DNA of 64,000 nucleotides from Streptomyces sp. NBC_00193 (GTDB lineage Bacteria > Actinomycetota > Actinomycetes > Streptomycetales > Streptomycetaceae): contig NZ_JAPEMM010000001.1 in the NCBI RefSeq assembly GCF_026342735.1, positions 1,178,001 to 1,242,000 of the forward strand, read 5' to 3'. Below are positions 52,572-60,464 of this stretch, piece after piece. Below the pieces are notes generated by a model. That model did no database searches. It was not told where the DNA came from and saw nothing but the letters and a program-made list of their open reading frames with translations. Numbering within the stretch: the stretch's first letter is position 1; each line of letters starts with the position of its first letter. The position numbers were made by a program, and so were the translations under genes.

Positions 52572-53938
52572 GCGTCGGCCTCCTCGGCCGGTCCGGGCCT
52601 GCGGGCGCTGTCGCTGAGCCGCACGAGGAGGGCGACGATGATCCAGTTGGTGACCACGGAGGAGCCCCCCTGGGCGAGGAAGGGCATGGCCATGCCGGTC
52701 AGCGGGATCAGGCCGGTGACTCCGCCGGCGATGACGAACACCTGGAGCGCGACGATCGAGGCGAGTCCGGTGGCGAGGAGCCGCCCGAAGGGGTCGCGCA
52801 GCGCCAGCCCGGCGCGGAAGCCGCGGGCGACGAGGAGTCCGTAGAGGAGCAGGATCGCGGTGAGGCCGACGAGGCCGAGCTCCTCCCCGGCGGTGGCGAG
52901 GATGAAGTCGGATTTGGCGGCGAAGCCGATGAGGAAGGACTGGCCGTGGCCGAGCCCGGCGCCGAGCAGTCCACCGGCCCCGAAGGCGAAGAGCGACTGG
53001 GCGAGCTGGCCGGGGCCGTCGCCGCGCTCGATGGAGGCGAAAGGATTCAGCCAGTCGTCCACGCGGCTGTTCACGTGCGGCTCGAACGTCCCGACGGCGT
53101 ACGCGCCCACGGCCGCGAGCAGCAGCCCGATGGCGATCCAGCCGATCCGGCCGGTGGCCGTGAACAGCATGATCACGAAGAGGCCGAAGAAGAGCAGCGA
53201 GGTCCCGAGGTCGCGCTCCAGGACGAGCACGCCGACGGAGAGCAGCCAGATGGCCAGGATCGGGCCGAGGACCCGGCCGGGCAGCAGCCTCAGCTTCCAG
53301 AAGAGGGTGCGCCCGGTGAGGGCCAGGGCGGTGCGGTTCGCCGCGAGGTAGGAGGCGAAGAAGACGGCGAGCAGGATCTTGGCGAACTCCCCCGGCTGGA
53401 AGGAGAGCCCGGCGAACCGGATCCAGATGTGCGCGCCGTTCACGGCCGGGAAGAAGACGGGCACGAGCATCAGCGCCAGTGCGACGGCGACGGACAGGTA
53501 CGCGTACTTCTGCAGCACCCGGTGGTCGCGCAGCAGCGCGAGGGCGAGCACGAAGAGCACCACTCCGAGGGCCGACCAGCGAAGTTGCTCACCGGCGGTG
53601 GCGCGGCCGGGGGTGGTGACGTCGAGGCGCTGGATGAGGACGAGGCCGAGGCCGTTGAGCAGGACGGCGATCGGGAGCAGCAGCGGATCGGCGTACGGGG
53701 CGAACAGGCGGACGGCGAGGTGGGCGACGAGCGCGGCCACGGTGAGGCCGGCGGCGTAGTGGGCGGCGGGTGCGGGGATGTGGCCGGTGGTGGCGAGCCC
53801 CACGTAGAGGTGGCCGAGGACGGCGATCAGGACGGCGCCGAAGAGCAGCGACAGCTCGACTCCACGACGCTTGGGCGCACGGGCGTCGGGTGGCGGTGGC
53901 GGGGCGGGTTCCGTCACCTTCGCCGTCAGAGCGGTCAT
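52568..53938 (-). CDS. SEDS-family glycan polymerase, FtsW/RodA-like
   Basis: 456 residues, about ten membrane helices. SEDS proteins polymerise lipid II into glycan strands. Visible: PGEFAKILLAVFFASYLA with an upstream HIWIRFAGLSFQ, the DLGTSLLFFGLFVIML block with the catalytic-region Asp, and FILATAGEELGLVG plus VTGLIPLTGMAMPFLAQGGSS near the C-terminus. A Pro/Arg-rich cytoplasmic N-terminus precedes helix 1. Coupled to the penicillin-binding protein gene downstream, so it is likely one of several specialised pairs in this genus. Confidence 0.93.
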   Translation of the reverse strand: MTALTAKVTEPAPPPPPDARAPKRRGVELSLLFGAVLIAVLGHLYVGLATTGHIPAPAAHYAAGLTVAALVAHLAVRLFAPYADPLLLPIAVLLNGLGLVLIQRLDVTTPGRATAGEQLRWSALGVVLFVLALALLRDHRVLQKYAYLSVAVALALMLVPVFFPAVNGAHIWIRFAGLSFQPGEFAKILLAVFFASYLAANRTALALTGRTLFWKLRLLPGRVLGPILAIWLLSVGVLVLERDLGTSLLFFGLFVIMLFTATGRIGWIAIGLLLAAVGAYAVGTFEPHVNSRVDDWLNPFASIERGDGPGQLAQSLFAFGAGGLLGAGLGHGQSFLIGFAAKSDFILATAGEELGLVGLTAILLLYGLLVARGFRAGLALRDPFGRLLATGLASIVALQVFVIAGGVTGLIPLTGMAMPFLAQGGSSVVTNWIIVALLVRLSDSARRPGPAEEADA

Positions 53939-54047
53939 ACGGGGAAACGTAGCAAGGAGCAGGGCCGTATGTCCGCTTATGTCATAGTGTGCCGAAGAGT
54001 CGTCAGAACCGGTCGGAAGCGAAGTAGCGGATCAGGAGTCTCCTTCC

Positions 54048-54437
54048 ATGGGACCTGCGGAGTTCATCGTCCTGGCCTTTCCGGAAGAACAGCTGCGGGT
54101 CGCGGCGGTCGAGGCGGTGATGGGGCTGCGCAAGGCCGGGGTCGTGCGGCTCATCGACGGGCTGGTGGCAACCAAGACCGCCGGCGGCGAGGTGCTGTCG
54201 GTGGAGTTCGACGAGTTCGTCGAACTCCGGGGCCTGCTCGCCCACCGCGAGGCGGCCCCGCTGATCGGCCCCGAGGACGTCAGGGAATCGGCTGAACTGA
54301 TGGACCGCGGCAGCTGCGCCCTCCTCCTGGTCGTCGAGCACGTATGGGCCGAGGACGCCGCCATCGCCGTCCGCGCGGCGGGCGGCCGGATCGCGGGAGC
54401 GGTCCGCCTCCCGGCCGACCGGCTGGGGGTGGCCTGA
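54048..54437 (+). CDS. Small DUF6325-like protein
   Basis: 129 residues: MGPAEFIVLAFPEEQLRVAAV, VEFDEFVELRGLLAHRE, and a C-terminal DRGSCALLLVVEHVWAEDAA, alternating strands and helices. Resembles a streptomycete family annotated DUF6325, of unknown function. Its TGA overlaps the next ATG by one base, so the two are coupled. Confidence 0.78.
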   Translation: MGPAEFIVLAFPEEQLRVAAVEAVMGLRKAGVVRLIDGLVATKTAGGEVLSVEFDEFVELRGLLAHREAAPLIGPEDVRESAELMDRGSCALLLVVEHVWAEDAAIAVRAAGGRIAGAVRLPADRLGVA

Positions 54438-54856
54438 TGTTCATCCGCCCCATCGGCTCCGTCGTGAACCCCTCCCAGCGCCCCTCGGGCCACCCCCTGC
54501 TGCGCGGAATCCTGGCGCGCGGGGCCTACGTCTGGGACGCGGCCCAGCACCCGGCGGCGGTCGCGACCCCCCAGCCCCAGGACGGCACGGCCCCGTCCGC
54601 AACCCCGGCCACGCCCCCCGACGCGACCCCGGCCACGCGCCCCGGCCAGGCTTCCGCTCCCCCGGCGGCCCCCTCCGCCCGCCGGGAGCCCGCAGCCGCC
54701 CACCCCGCTCCGCGCACCGGCCCTTCGGCCCCGGGACCGGTCTCCCCCGGAGCCGATCTGACGGACCGCCTGACCCAGCTGGCCGCCCTGGCCCGCGAGG
54801 GCCTGCTGACCCCGCAGGAGTTCTCGGCGGCCAAGGCCCGCCTGCTGGCCGGCTGA
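54437..54856 (+). CDS. SHOCT-domain small protein
   Basis: 139 residues. N-terminal MFIRPIGSVVNPSQRP...GILARGAYVWDAAQH, a Pro/Ala/Thr-rich linker, and a C-terminal SHOCT helix pair (DLTDRLTQLAALAREGLL, TPQEFSAAKARLLA), a short oligomerisation motif. Coupled to the preceding DUF6325-like gene; pairs of this type recur in actinobacteria, suggesting they work together. Confidence 0.82.
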   Translation: MFIRPIGSVVNPSQRPSGHPLLRGILARGAYVWDAAQHPAAVATPQPQDGTAPSATPATPPDATPATRPGQASAPPAAPSARREPAAAHPAPRTGPSAPGPVSPGADLTDRLTQLAALAREGLLTPQEFSAAKARLLAG

Positions 54857-54883
54857 CCCGGGCCGCGAGCAGCCCCCTGCCTG

Positions 54884-55606
54884 CTACTTCGGGGAGTCCC
54901 CGTTCGCCCCCGTCCGGGTGTCGCCCTCCTCCCAGCTCCATGTCATCGGCGGCCCGTGGGGGACGACGATGGGGCCGGTCGGAACCTCCTCATCACCGCC
55001 GGGGTACATGGCTATGCAGGACGGCACCCGCTCCGGGGCTATCGAGACGGCGCTCACCCACTTGAGCAGGGGCTTGATGGGTTTCATGAGCAGGACGACG
55101 TGCCCTGCGGGGAGCGTCCTCTCATTGACCGTCAGCACGAGCTCCCCGTCCCTGGTGAAGCCGAAGAGCTGCTCGTCGGACACGGACACGGTCACGCCGT
55201 TCTCGTCAACGACGTGACCCACCGGCCCATCGGCTCCACCGCCCGGCTCGGAGCACTCCGCCACCGGCTTCTGGGGAACCACCGCGACGGGAACGCCCAG
55301 CTCGCGCAGTTCCCGCTCCACACCACTGATTCCCTCGGGGTTGAACAGACGGACGACGATGGTGCCGTCATCTTTCTTGCTCAGCGCGTACGCGGCGGAC
55401 GTGCCTCCCTGGTCCCCCATCACCGGCAGGGCGATCAGACCCACGGCCGCCGTCGCCGCCAGCCCGACGGCGAGGGGTATCCGCAACCGCCGGGCAGGCG
55501 GGCGGACGGCGAAGTCGGCGCGGCCGTCGAGCTCTGCCCGGTCGGCGGCTATCGCCACGAGCTCCGCCTTCAGGCGCTCTTCGAACGCGGTCGGTCTGGT
55601 GCTCAT
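54884..55606 (-). CDS. Membrane-anchored protein coupled to a sigma factor (possible anti-sigma)
   Basis: 240 residues. A cytoplasmic N-terminus of about 40 residues (STRPTAFEERLKAELVAIAA), one membrane helix (IPLAVGLAATAAVGLIALPVM), then an extracellular domain with PEGISGVERELRELGVPVAVVP and VTVSVSDEQLFGFTRDG. No zinc HxxxCxxC anti-sigma motif is present, so control by the short cytoplasmic part would be of another kind. ATG 55606 overlaps the sigma-factor stop (ATGA). Confidence 0.78.
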   Translation of the reverse strand: MSTRPTAFEERLKAELVAIAADRAELDGRADFAVRPPARRLRIPLAVGLAATAAVGLIALPVMGDQGGTSAAYALSKKDDGTIVVRLFNPEGISGVERELRELGVPVAVVPQKPVAECSEPGGGADGPVGHVVDENGVTVSVSDEQLFGFTRDGELVLTVNERTLPAGHVVLLMKPIKPLLKWVSAVSIAPERVPSCIAMYPGGDEEVPTGPIVVPHGPPMTWSWEEGDTRTGANGDSPK

Positions 55607-56256
55607 CGCGCTACCTCCAACTGCTGCGTCGGGGCGGGAACGGAAGCGGCGGAATCCGCCGGGGTGCGCAGCGCGCGCCGGGCGCGGTGCAGGCGGACCC
55701 GGATGGTGGCCTGGGTGACCCCGAGGGCCTGGGCGGCCTCGGCCGGGGTGAGGCCGTCGACCACGACCAGGTCGAGCGCGGCCCGCAGCGGCTCCGACAG
55801 GGCGGCATGCCGCTCGGCCAGGTCGCGGAAGGCCCGCTGTGCGTCTATCCGCTCCTCCAGGGCCGCCACGTCCTGGTCGTCGAGCAACCTCCGGCCGCTG
55901 AGCCGCTGCAGTGCTCCGCGCTCGCGGGCGCCCGCACGGGCGTGGCTCGCCAGGACGTTGCGCGCGATTCCGTAGAGCCAGGCGATCGGCACTCCCCTGT
56001 CGGGCCGATAGCCGGCCGCGTCCTTCAGCGCGGCGAGGAAGATGTCGGCCGTGAGGTCCGCCGCCAGATGCGGGTCGGTGACCCGCCGGGTGACGAACCC
56101 GAGCACGGCGTCGATGTGCTCCTCGTAGAACGCGCCGAACCCCTCCGGCGTCCGGAGATCCGGTGGCGGCCCGGCCCCCGCCCATCCGGAGTCCTTCCCC
56201 CTTCTCCCCGCCCGCGTGCCGCCCGCCCCCGCGCCGTCCTCGTGCGTGCTGTTCAC
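55603..56256 (-). CDS. ECF-type RNA polymerase sigma factor
   Basis: 217 residues with regions 2 and 4 only. Region 2: FGAFYEEHIDAVLGFVTRRVTDPHLAADLTADIFLAALKDA, written here in pieces, with GVPIAWLYGIARNVLASHARA at 2.4. Region 4: SEPLRAALDLVVVDGLTPAEAAQALG then TQATIRVRLHRARRAL as the -35-reading HTH. A 35-residue Gly/Arg-rich N-terminal tail precedes region 2. Coupled to the membrane partner downstream. Confidence 0.9.
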   Translation of the reverse strand: MNSTHEDGAGAGGTRAGRRGKDSGWAGAGPPPDLRTPEGFGAFYEEHIDAVLGFVTRRVTDPHLAADLTADIFLAALKDAAGYRPDRGVPIAWLYGIARNVLASHARAGARERGALQRLSGRRLLDDQDVAALEERIDAQRAFRDLAERHAALSEPLRAALDLVVVDGLTPAEAAQALGVTQATIRVRLHRARRALRTPADSAASVPAPTQQLEVAR

Positions 56257-56446
56257 CCCGGTCCCTCCCCTGGTAGGCGGGGCCCCGTCGGCCCCTCACC
56301 CCGTACTTGGCGAAAGCCGCACCAAGCGTTTCATCGGCTCCGGCCGGCGCACGTACGCCGACCGGGTGAGCGGAGCGGCACGGCCGCCTCGGGTGGGCGA
56401 TTTGTCATACCGCGCATGGCAGCATCGGCCGCCAGGAGGTGACCCC

Positions 56447-57736
56447 ATGTCACGACGACGCAGACGTCGGCTGCTTCGCGCCGCGTGCCTCGCCGCAGCC
56501 CTCGTCACGGCCGGCCCGCTCCCCGTCACCCACGCCGAACCCGCCGCCCCCGCAGCACCGGAGACACCCGCCGCACCGGACGCCCCGGCAGCGCCGGACA
56601 CCCCCGCGGCCCCCGCGGCCCCCGGCACCCCCGCCGCCCCCGCCGAACCCGTCGGTGTCCTCCTCGCCCGCCTCCAGGGCCTCTACCAGCGCGCCGAGCA
56701 GGCCACCGAGGCCTACAACGCCGCCGAGACCGCCCTCACCGCCCGGCAGCGCGAGGAGAGCCGGCTCAGTACCGAGCTCGGCAGGGCCCGTACCGCCGTC
56801 ACCGACGCCCAGACCACCACCGGCCGGCTGGCGCGCGAGCAGTACAAGGGGGGCCGCGGGTTCTCCCCGTACGCCCGGATGCTGTTCGCCGGGGACCCCC
56901 AAGGGGCCCTGGACCAGCGCCGGGTCGCGGAGCGCGAGGGCGCCCGGCGGGCCGCCGCGCTGCACAGGCTCACCCAGGGCGAGAAGCAGGCCGACCGTCT
57001 CGCCACCGCCGCCCGCAAGGCCCTGGACTCCGAGCTGAAGCTGGCCGCCGACACCAAGGCGCGCAAGGAGGAGGCCGCCACGCAGCTCAAGGAGGTCGAG
57101 CGGATGCTGGCCTCGCTCAGCCCCGCCCAGCTCACCGAGCTCGACGCACGGGAAGCCGAGGACACCGCCACCGCGCAGCGGGAGCTGATCGGTTCGGGGA
57201 AGCTGGGCAGCGCCGGCCCGCAGCTCCGCAACCCCACCGCGGCCGGCGGCACGGCCCTCACGTACGCGGCCGCCCAGATCGGGAAGCCGTACGTCTGGGG
57301 CGCCGAGGGTCCGGCCTCCTTCGACTGCTCCGGGCTGACCTCGCAGGCCTGGGCGCACGCGGGCCGCGAGATCCCCCGGACCAGCCAGGAGCAGTGGGCC
57401 CGGCTGCCCCGGGTGCCGCTCGACGAACTGCGCCCGGGCGACCTGGTGGTGTACTTCCCGACCGCCACCCACGTGGCCCTGTACGTCGGCGACGGCAAGG
57501 TCATCCAGGCGCCCCGCCCGGGCGCGAAGGTGAAGGTCTCGCCGATCGCAGCGAATCCGCTGCTCGGCGCGGTGCGGCCGGACCCCGACGGGGCCCCGCT
57601 GCGCGCCTTCACCCCGCCGCCGCTGCCCGAGACGGGCGGGACCGAGACGGGCGGGACCGAGACCGGCGGGACCGATACGGCCGGGGACGATACGGGCTAC
57701 TCCGGCGAGACCGAGCCCGAGACGTCCGCCAGGTAG
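56447..57736 (+). CDS. Secreted NlpC/P60 (C40) peptidoglycan hydrolase
   Basis: 429 residues. Signal peptide (RRRRRRLLRAACLAAALVTAGPLPVTHA), a Pro/Ala-rich spacer made of AAPDAPAAP-type repeats, a long coiled coil (about 70-265, LLARLQGLYQRAEQATEAYN...), and a C-terminal NlpC/P60 endopeptidase with Cys in FDCSGLTSQAW, His in THVALYVGDG and a third polar residue after GKVIQAP. Cuts stem-peptide bonds in the wall. AGGAGG precedes ATG 56447. A (TETGGTETGGT) tail follows the catalytic domain. Its end overlaps the convergent monooxygenase gene by 40 bp. Confidence 0.92.
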   Translation: MSRRRRRRLLRAACLAAALVTAGPLPVTHAEPAAPAAPETPAAPDAPAAPDTPAAPAAPGTPAAPAEPVGVLLARLQGLYQRAEQATEAYNAAETALTARQREESRLSTELGRARTAVTDAQTTTGRLAREQYKGGRGFSPYARMLFAGDPQGALDQRRVAEREGARRAAALHRLTQGEKQADRLATAARKALDSELKLAADTKARKEEAATQLKEVERMLASLSPAQLTELDAREAEDTATAQRELIGSGKLGSAGPQLRNPTAAGGTALTYAAAQIGKPYVWGAEGPASFDCSGLTSQAWAHAGREIPRTSQEQWARLPRVPLDELRPGDLVVYFPTATHVALYVGDGKVIQAPRPGAKVKVSPIAANPLLGAVRPDPDGAPLRAFTPPPLPETGGTETGGTETGGTDTAGDDTGYSGETEPETSAR

Positions 57737-58947
57737 TCCGCCGCGTCCTCGGGGTCGTAGAAGTACGCGTCGAAGTCGGCCGGGTTGTCGAAGCCGTTGG
57801 CGAATCGATCCGCCACCGGCTGGAGCTGCCCGGCCGCACCGATCAGGTTGAGCACGTGCTCCGGCGGGACGCCGAGCATGGCGTTCGTCCACTGGGTCGC
57901 AGGCTTGCCGCTGGTGAACCAGTACTTGTCGAAGGTCGCCTTCATCCACGCCTCGTCGAACGGGTTGTCCCCGTGCATGAGGATCGAGGAGAGGTACGAG
58001 GCCGCGCACTTGGCGGCGGAGTTCGAACCCTGCCCGGTGATCGGGTCGTTGGCGACGACCACGTCCGCCACGCCCAGCACCAGGCCGCCGCCGGGCAGCC
58101 GGCCGATGGGGTTGCGGACGACGGGGGCGTACCGCCCGGCGAGCGTGGCGCCCGCGTCCGTCAGCTCCACCTTCGTCGCCCGCGCGTACTCCCAGGGCGT
58201 GAACTTCTCCATCAGTTCCAGCGTCAGCGCGAGGTGGTCCGCCGGGTCCTTCACCCCGCCGAAGACGTCCAGCGGTCCGCCCGGGATCCCCTCCCAGAAC
58301 AGGATGTCGGCCCGCCCGGAGGTGGTCAGCGTCGGCATCACGAACAGCTCGCCGGCGCCCGGGACCAGGTTGCAGCGCACGGCCTCCGTCTCCGGGTGCT
58401 CGGGGCGCGGATCCAGCCCGTGCACGTACGACACGGCGAGCGCGCGCTGCGGGGCGTCGTACGGGGAGCGGGCCGCGTCCCGGCCGAACAGCGAGACCAG
58501 CTCGCCCTTGCCGGCCGCGACCAGCACCAGGTCGTACGTACGGGAGAAGAAGTCCAGGTCGGAGACGGACGCCCCGTGGATGACCAGCTGCCCGCCGCGC
58601 TGCGCGAAGGTGTCGAGCCAGCCGGCCATCTTCACGCGCTGGTCGACGGACTGGGCGAAGCCCTTGAGCTTGCCGAGCCAGTCGACGGCGCGGCTGCCGT
58701 CGGGGGCGGAGACCGAGACGCCCAGGCCCTCGATCTTCGGCGCCTGCTGCTCCCAGAAGTTCAGCTGGAGGTCCCGCTCGGACTGCAGCGCCGTGTCGAA
58801 CATGCACTGGGTGGACATGACCCGCCCGGTGCGGATCTCGTCCGCCGTCCGGTTGGACATGAGGGTGACCTCGTACCCCTTCGCCTGGAGTCCGAGGGCG
58901 AGCTGGAGACCGGACTGGCCGGCGCCGACGACGAGTATCTTGCGCAT
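57697..58947 (-). CDS. FAD-dependent monooxygenase, styrene-monooxygenase StyA-like
   Basis: 416 residues. N-terminal dinucleotide-binding ILVVGAGQSGLQLALGLQ, a central domain (DLVLVAAGKGELVSLFGRD) and the FAD-site GVADVVVANDPITGQGSNSA. StyA-type enzymes hydroxylate or epoxidise with flavin reduced by a separate reductase. ATG 58947 is 11 bp after the cvnD-like stop, so it is the last gene of the conservon transcript, where other conservons often have P450 genes. Substrate unknown. Confidence 0.87.
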   Translation of the reverse strand: MRKILVVGAGQSGLQLALGLQAKGYEVTLMSNRTADEIRTGRVMSTQCMFDTALQSERDLQLNFWEQQAPKIEGLGVSVSAPDGSRAVDWLGKLKGFAQSVDQRVKMAGWLDTFAQRGGQLVIHGASVSDLDFFSRTYDLVLVAAGKGELVSLFGRDAARSPYDAPQRALAVSYVHGLDPRPEHPETEAVRCNLVPGAGELFVMPTLTTSGRADILFWEGIPGGPLDVFGGVKDPADHLALTLELMEKFTPWEYARATKVELTDAGATLAGRYAPVVRNPIGRLPGGGLVLGVADVVVANDPITGQGSNSAAKCAASYLSSILMHGDNPFDEAWMKATFDKYWFTSGKPATQWTNAMLGVPPEHVLNLIGAAGQLQPVADRFANGFDNPADFDAYFYDPEDAADYLADVSGSVSPE

Positions 58948-58958
58948 CTGGACGTTCT

Positions 58959-59606
58959 CTATTCGGGGGTCGTGTCGAGGGCGTGGCCCACGAGGGTCAT
59001 CAGGGATTCCAGTACCGTCACCCGGCGCCGCGCGTCCATGATCACGACGGGTACGCGCGCCGGTATGGTCAGCGCCTCCCGCACGTCCTCCGGTTCGTAC
59101 GAAGGCGTGCCCTCGAAGTGGTTGACGGCCACGGCGTACGGCAGCCCGCAGCTCTCGAAGTAGTCGAGCGCGGGGAAGCAGTCGCGCAGCCGCCGCGTGT
59201 CCGCGAGGACGATCCCGCCGACGGCGCCGCGCACCAGGTCGTCCCACATGAACCAGAAGCGTTCCTGGCCGGGGGTCCCGTACACGTACAGGACGAGGTC
59301 GTCGTCGAGCGTGACGCGCCCGAAGTCCATGGCGACGGTGGTGGTGCGCTTGTCCGGGGTCCCGGACAGGTCGTCGGTCGGAGCGGCGGCCTCGGTCATC
59401 ACCGCTTCGGTGCGCAGCGGCCGGATCTCGGAGACGGAACCGACGAACGTGGTCTTGCCCACCCCGAAACCGCCCGCCACCAGCACCTTCACGGCGACGG
59501 GCGCGCGCGAGCGGTCGTACTGCCAGGGCTGTACGGGCTCGTCCGGATCGGCGTCCGGGTTCGCGGAGGAGGAGAAGAGGCCGGTTTCAGAGACGGCGGA
59601 GCCCAC
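58959..59606 (-). CDS. cvnD: Conservon GTPase-like protein, CvnD
   Basis: 215 residues. Small GTPase-fold protein of the streptomycete conservon: Walker A GGFGVGKTTFVGSVS, switch region and GTPGQERFWFMWDD (the DxxG position reads GTPGQ), VAVNHFEG in the NKxD position. It is thought to form a membrane-linked signal complex with CvnA-C, similar in outline to eukaryotic G-protein coupling. GTG 59606 overlaps cvnC by 20 bp. Confidence 0.9.
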   Translation of the reverse strand: MGSAVSETGLFSSSANPDADPDEPVQPWQYDRSRAPVAVKVLVAGGFGVGKTTFVGSVSEIRPLRTEAVMTEAAAPTDDLSGTPDKRTTTVAMDFGRVTLDDDLVLYVYGTPGQERFWFMWDDLVRGAVGGIVLADTRRLRDCFPALDYFESCGLPYAVAVNHFEGTPSYEPEDVREALTIPARVPVVIMDARRRVTVLESLMTLVGHALDTTPE

Positions 59607-59976
59607 TGAGCACCCTTTCGAGCAGAGCGCGGTCGGGACGGCCGCTGCCGTGGCCGGTCCCGTAGACACGGATCCTGCCCTGGTCGGCGAGGTCGCTGAC
59701 CAGGACGCGGACCACACCGAGCGGCAGCTTCAGCAGTGCGGCTATCTCGGCGATCGTCCGCATGCGGCGGCAGACCTCGACGATCGCCGGCATCTCCGGC
59801 ATCCGGTCGGGCTTGCGCGGCTCGGACACCTTGGTGTCCAGGGCCGCGACGAAGGTCTCGACGTGCAGGATCTGGGTGAAGCGGGTGCGGCCGCCCGTCA
59901 GGGAGTACGGGCGTACACGGGCGGGACGGCGGTCGGCGCCGCGTATCGGCAGCCGGTCGGAGGCCGGACTCCTCAC
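59587..59976 (-). CDS. cvnC: Conservon protein CvnC (DUF742)
   Basis: 129 residues. DUF742 protein with a winged-helix look: RPYSLTGGRTRFT start, then IVEVCRRMRTIAEIAALLKLPLGVVRVLVSDLADQGRI in pieces, then a short RPDRALLERVLSGLRRL end. Overlaps cvnB by four bases (GTGA) and cvnD by 20. Part of the cvnABCD unit. Confidence 0.92.
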   Translation of the reverse strand: MRSPASDRLPIRGADRRPARVRPYSLTGGRTRFTQILHVETFVAALDTKVSEPRKPDRMPEMPAIVEVCRRMRTIAEIAALLKLPLGVVRVLVSDLADQGRIRVYGTGHGSGRPDRALLERVLSGLRRL

Positions 59977-60464
59977 GGGGTGTTCTCCATCGACTGGCGC
60001 AGCTCACTGCGGACTTCGGGGGTCAGGACGTGGCCGGCGCGGCCCACGAACAAGGCCATGTGGTAGGCGACGACGCTCATGTCGCAGTCCGGCGTGGCGT
60101 GCACGCCGAGGAGCGATCCGTCGCTGATGGACATGACGAACACGGAACCGTGCTCCATGGCCACCATCGTCTGCTTGACCGAGCCGCCGTCCATCAGGGC
60201 GGCCGCGCCCGTGGTGAGCGAGCCGAGGCCGGAGACGATGGTCGCGAGATCGGCGGACGCGCCGCGGGGACCGCGGGGGCGGGCAGGTGCGGAGGCGGCG
60301 GCCGGTGTGTCGGGTGCCACCGGATCGGAGGACAGCAGGAGGAGCCCGTCCGAGGAGACGACGGCCACCGAGTTGACCCCGGGCACCTCCTCGACGAGGT
60401 CGGTCAGCAGCCACTGAAGGTTGCGGGCCTGGGAGCTCAGTCCGTACGTACTGGACGCGTTCAT
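59973..60464 (-). CDS. cvnB: Conservon roadblock/LC7 protein, CvnB
   Basis: 163 residues. Roadblock fold: LQWLLTDLVEEVPGVNSVAVVSSDGLLL, a disordered Ala/Pro linker, GLGSLTTGAAALMDGGSVKQTMVAMEHGSVFV in pieces, and GLLLGVHATPDC-type core. Such domains bind and regulate GTPases, here presumably CvnD. ATG 60464 overlaps the cvnA stop. Confidence 0.93.
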   Translation of the reverse strand: MNASSTYGLSSQARNLQWLLTDLVEEVPGVNSVAVVSSDGLLLLSSDPVAPDTPAAASAPARPRGPRGASADLATIVSGLGSLTTGAAALMDGGSVKQTMVAMEHGSVFVMSISDGSLLGVHATPDCDMSVVAYHMALFVGRAGHVLTPEVRSELRQSMENTP

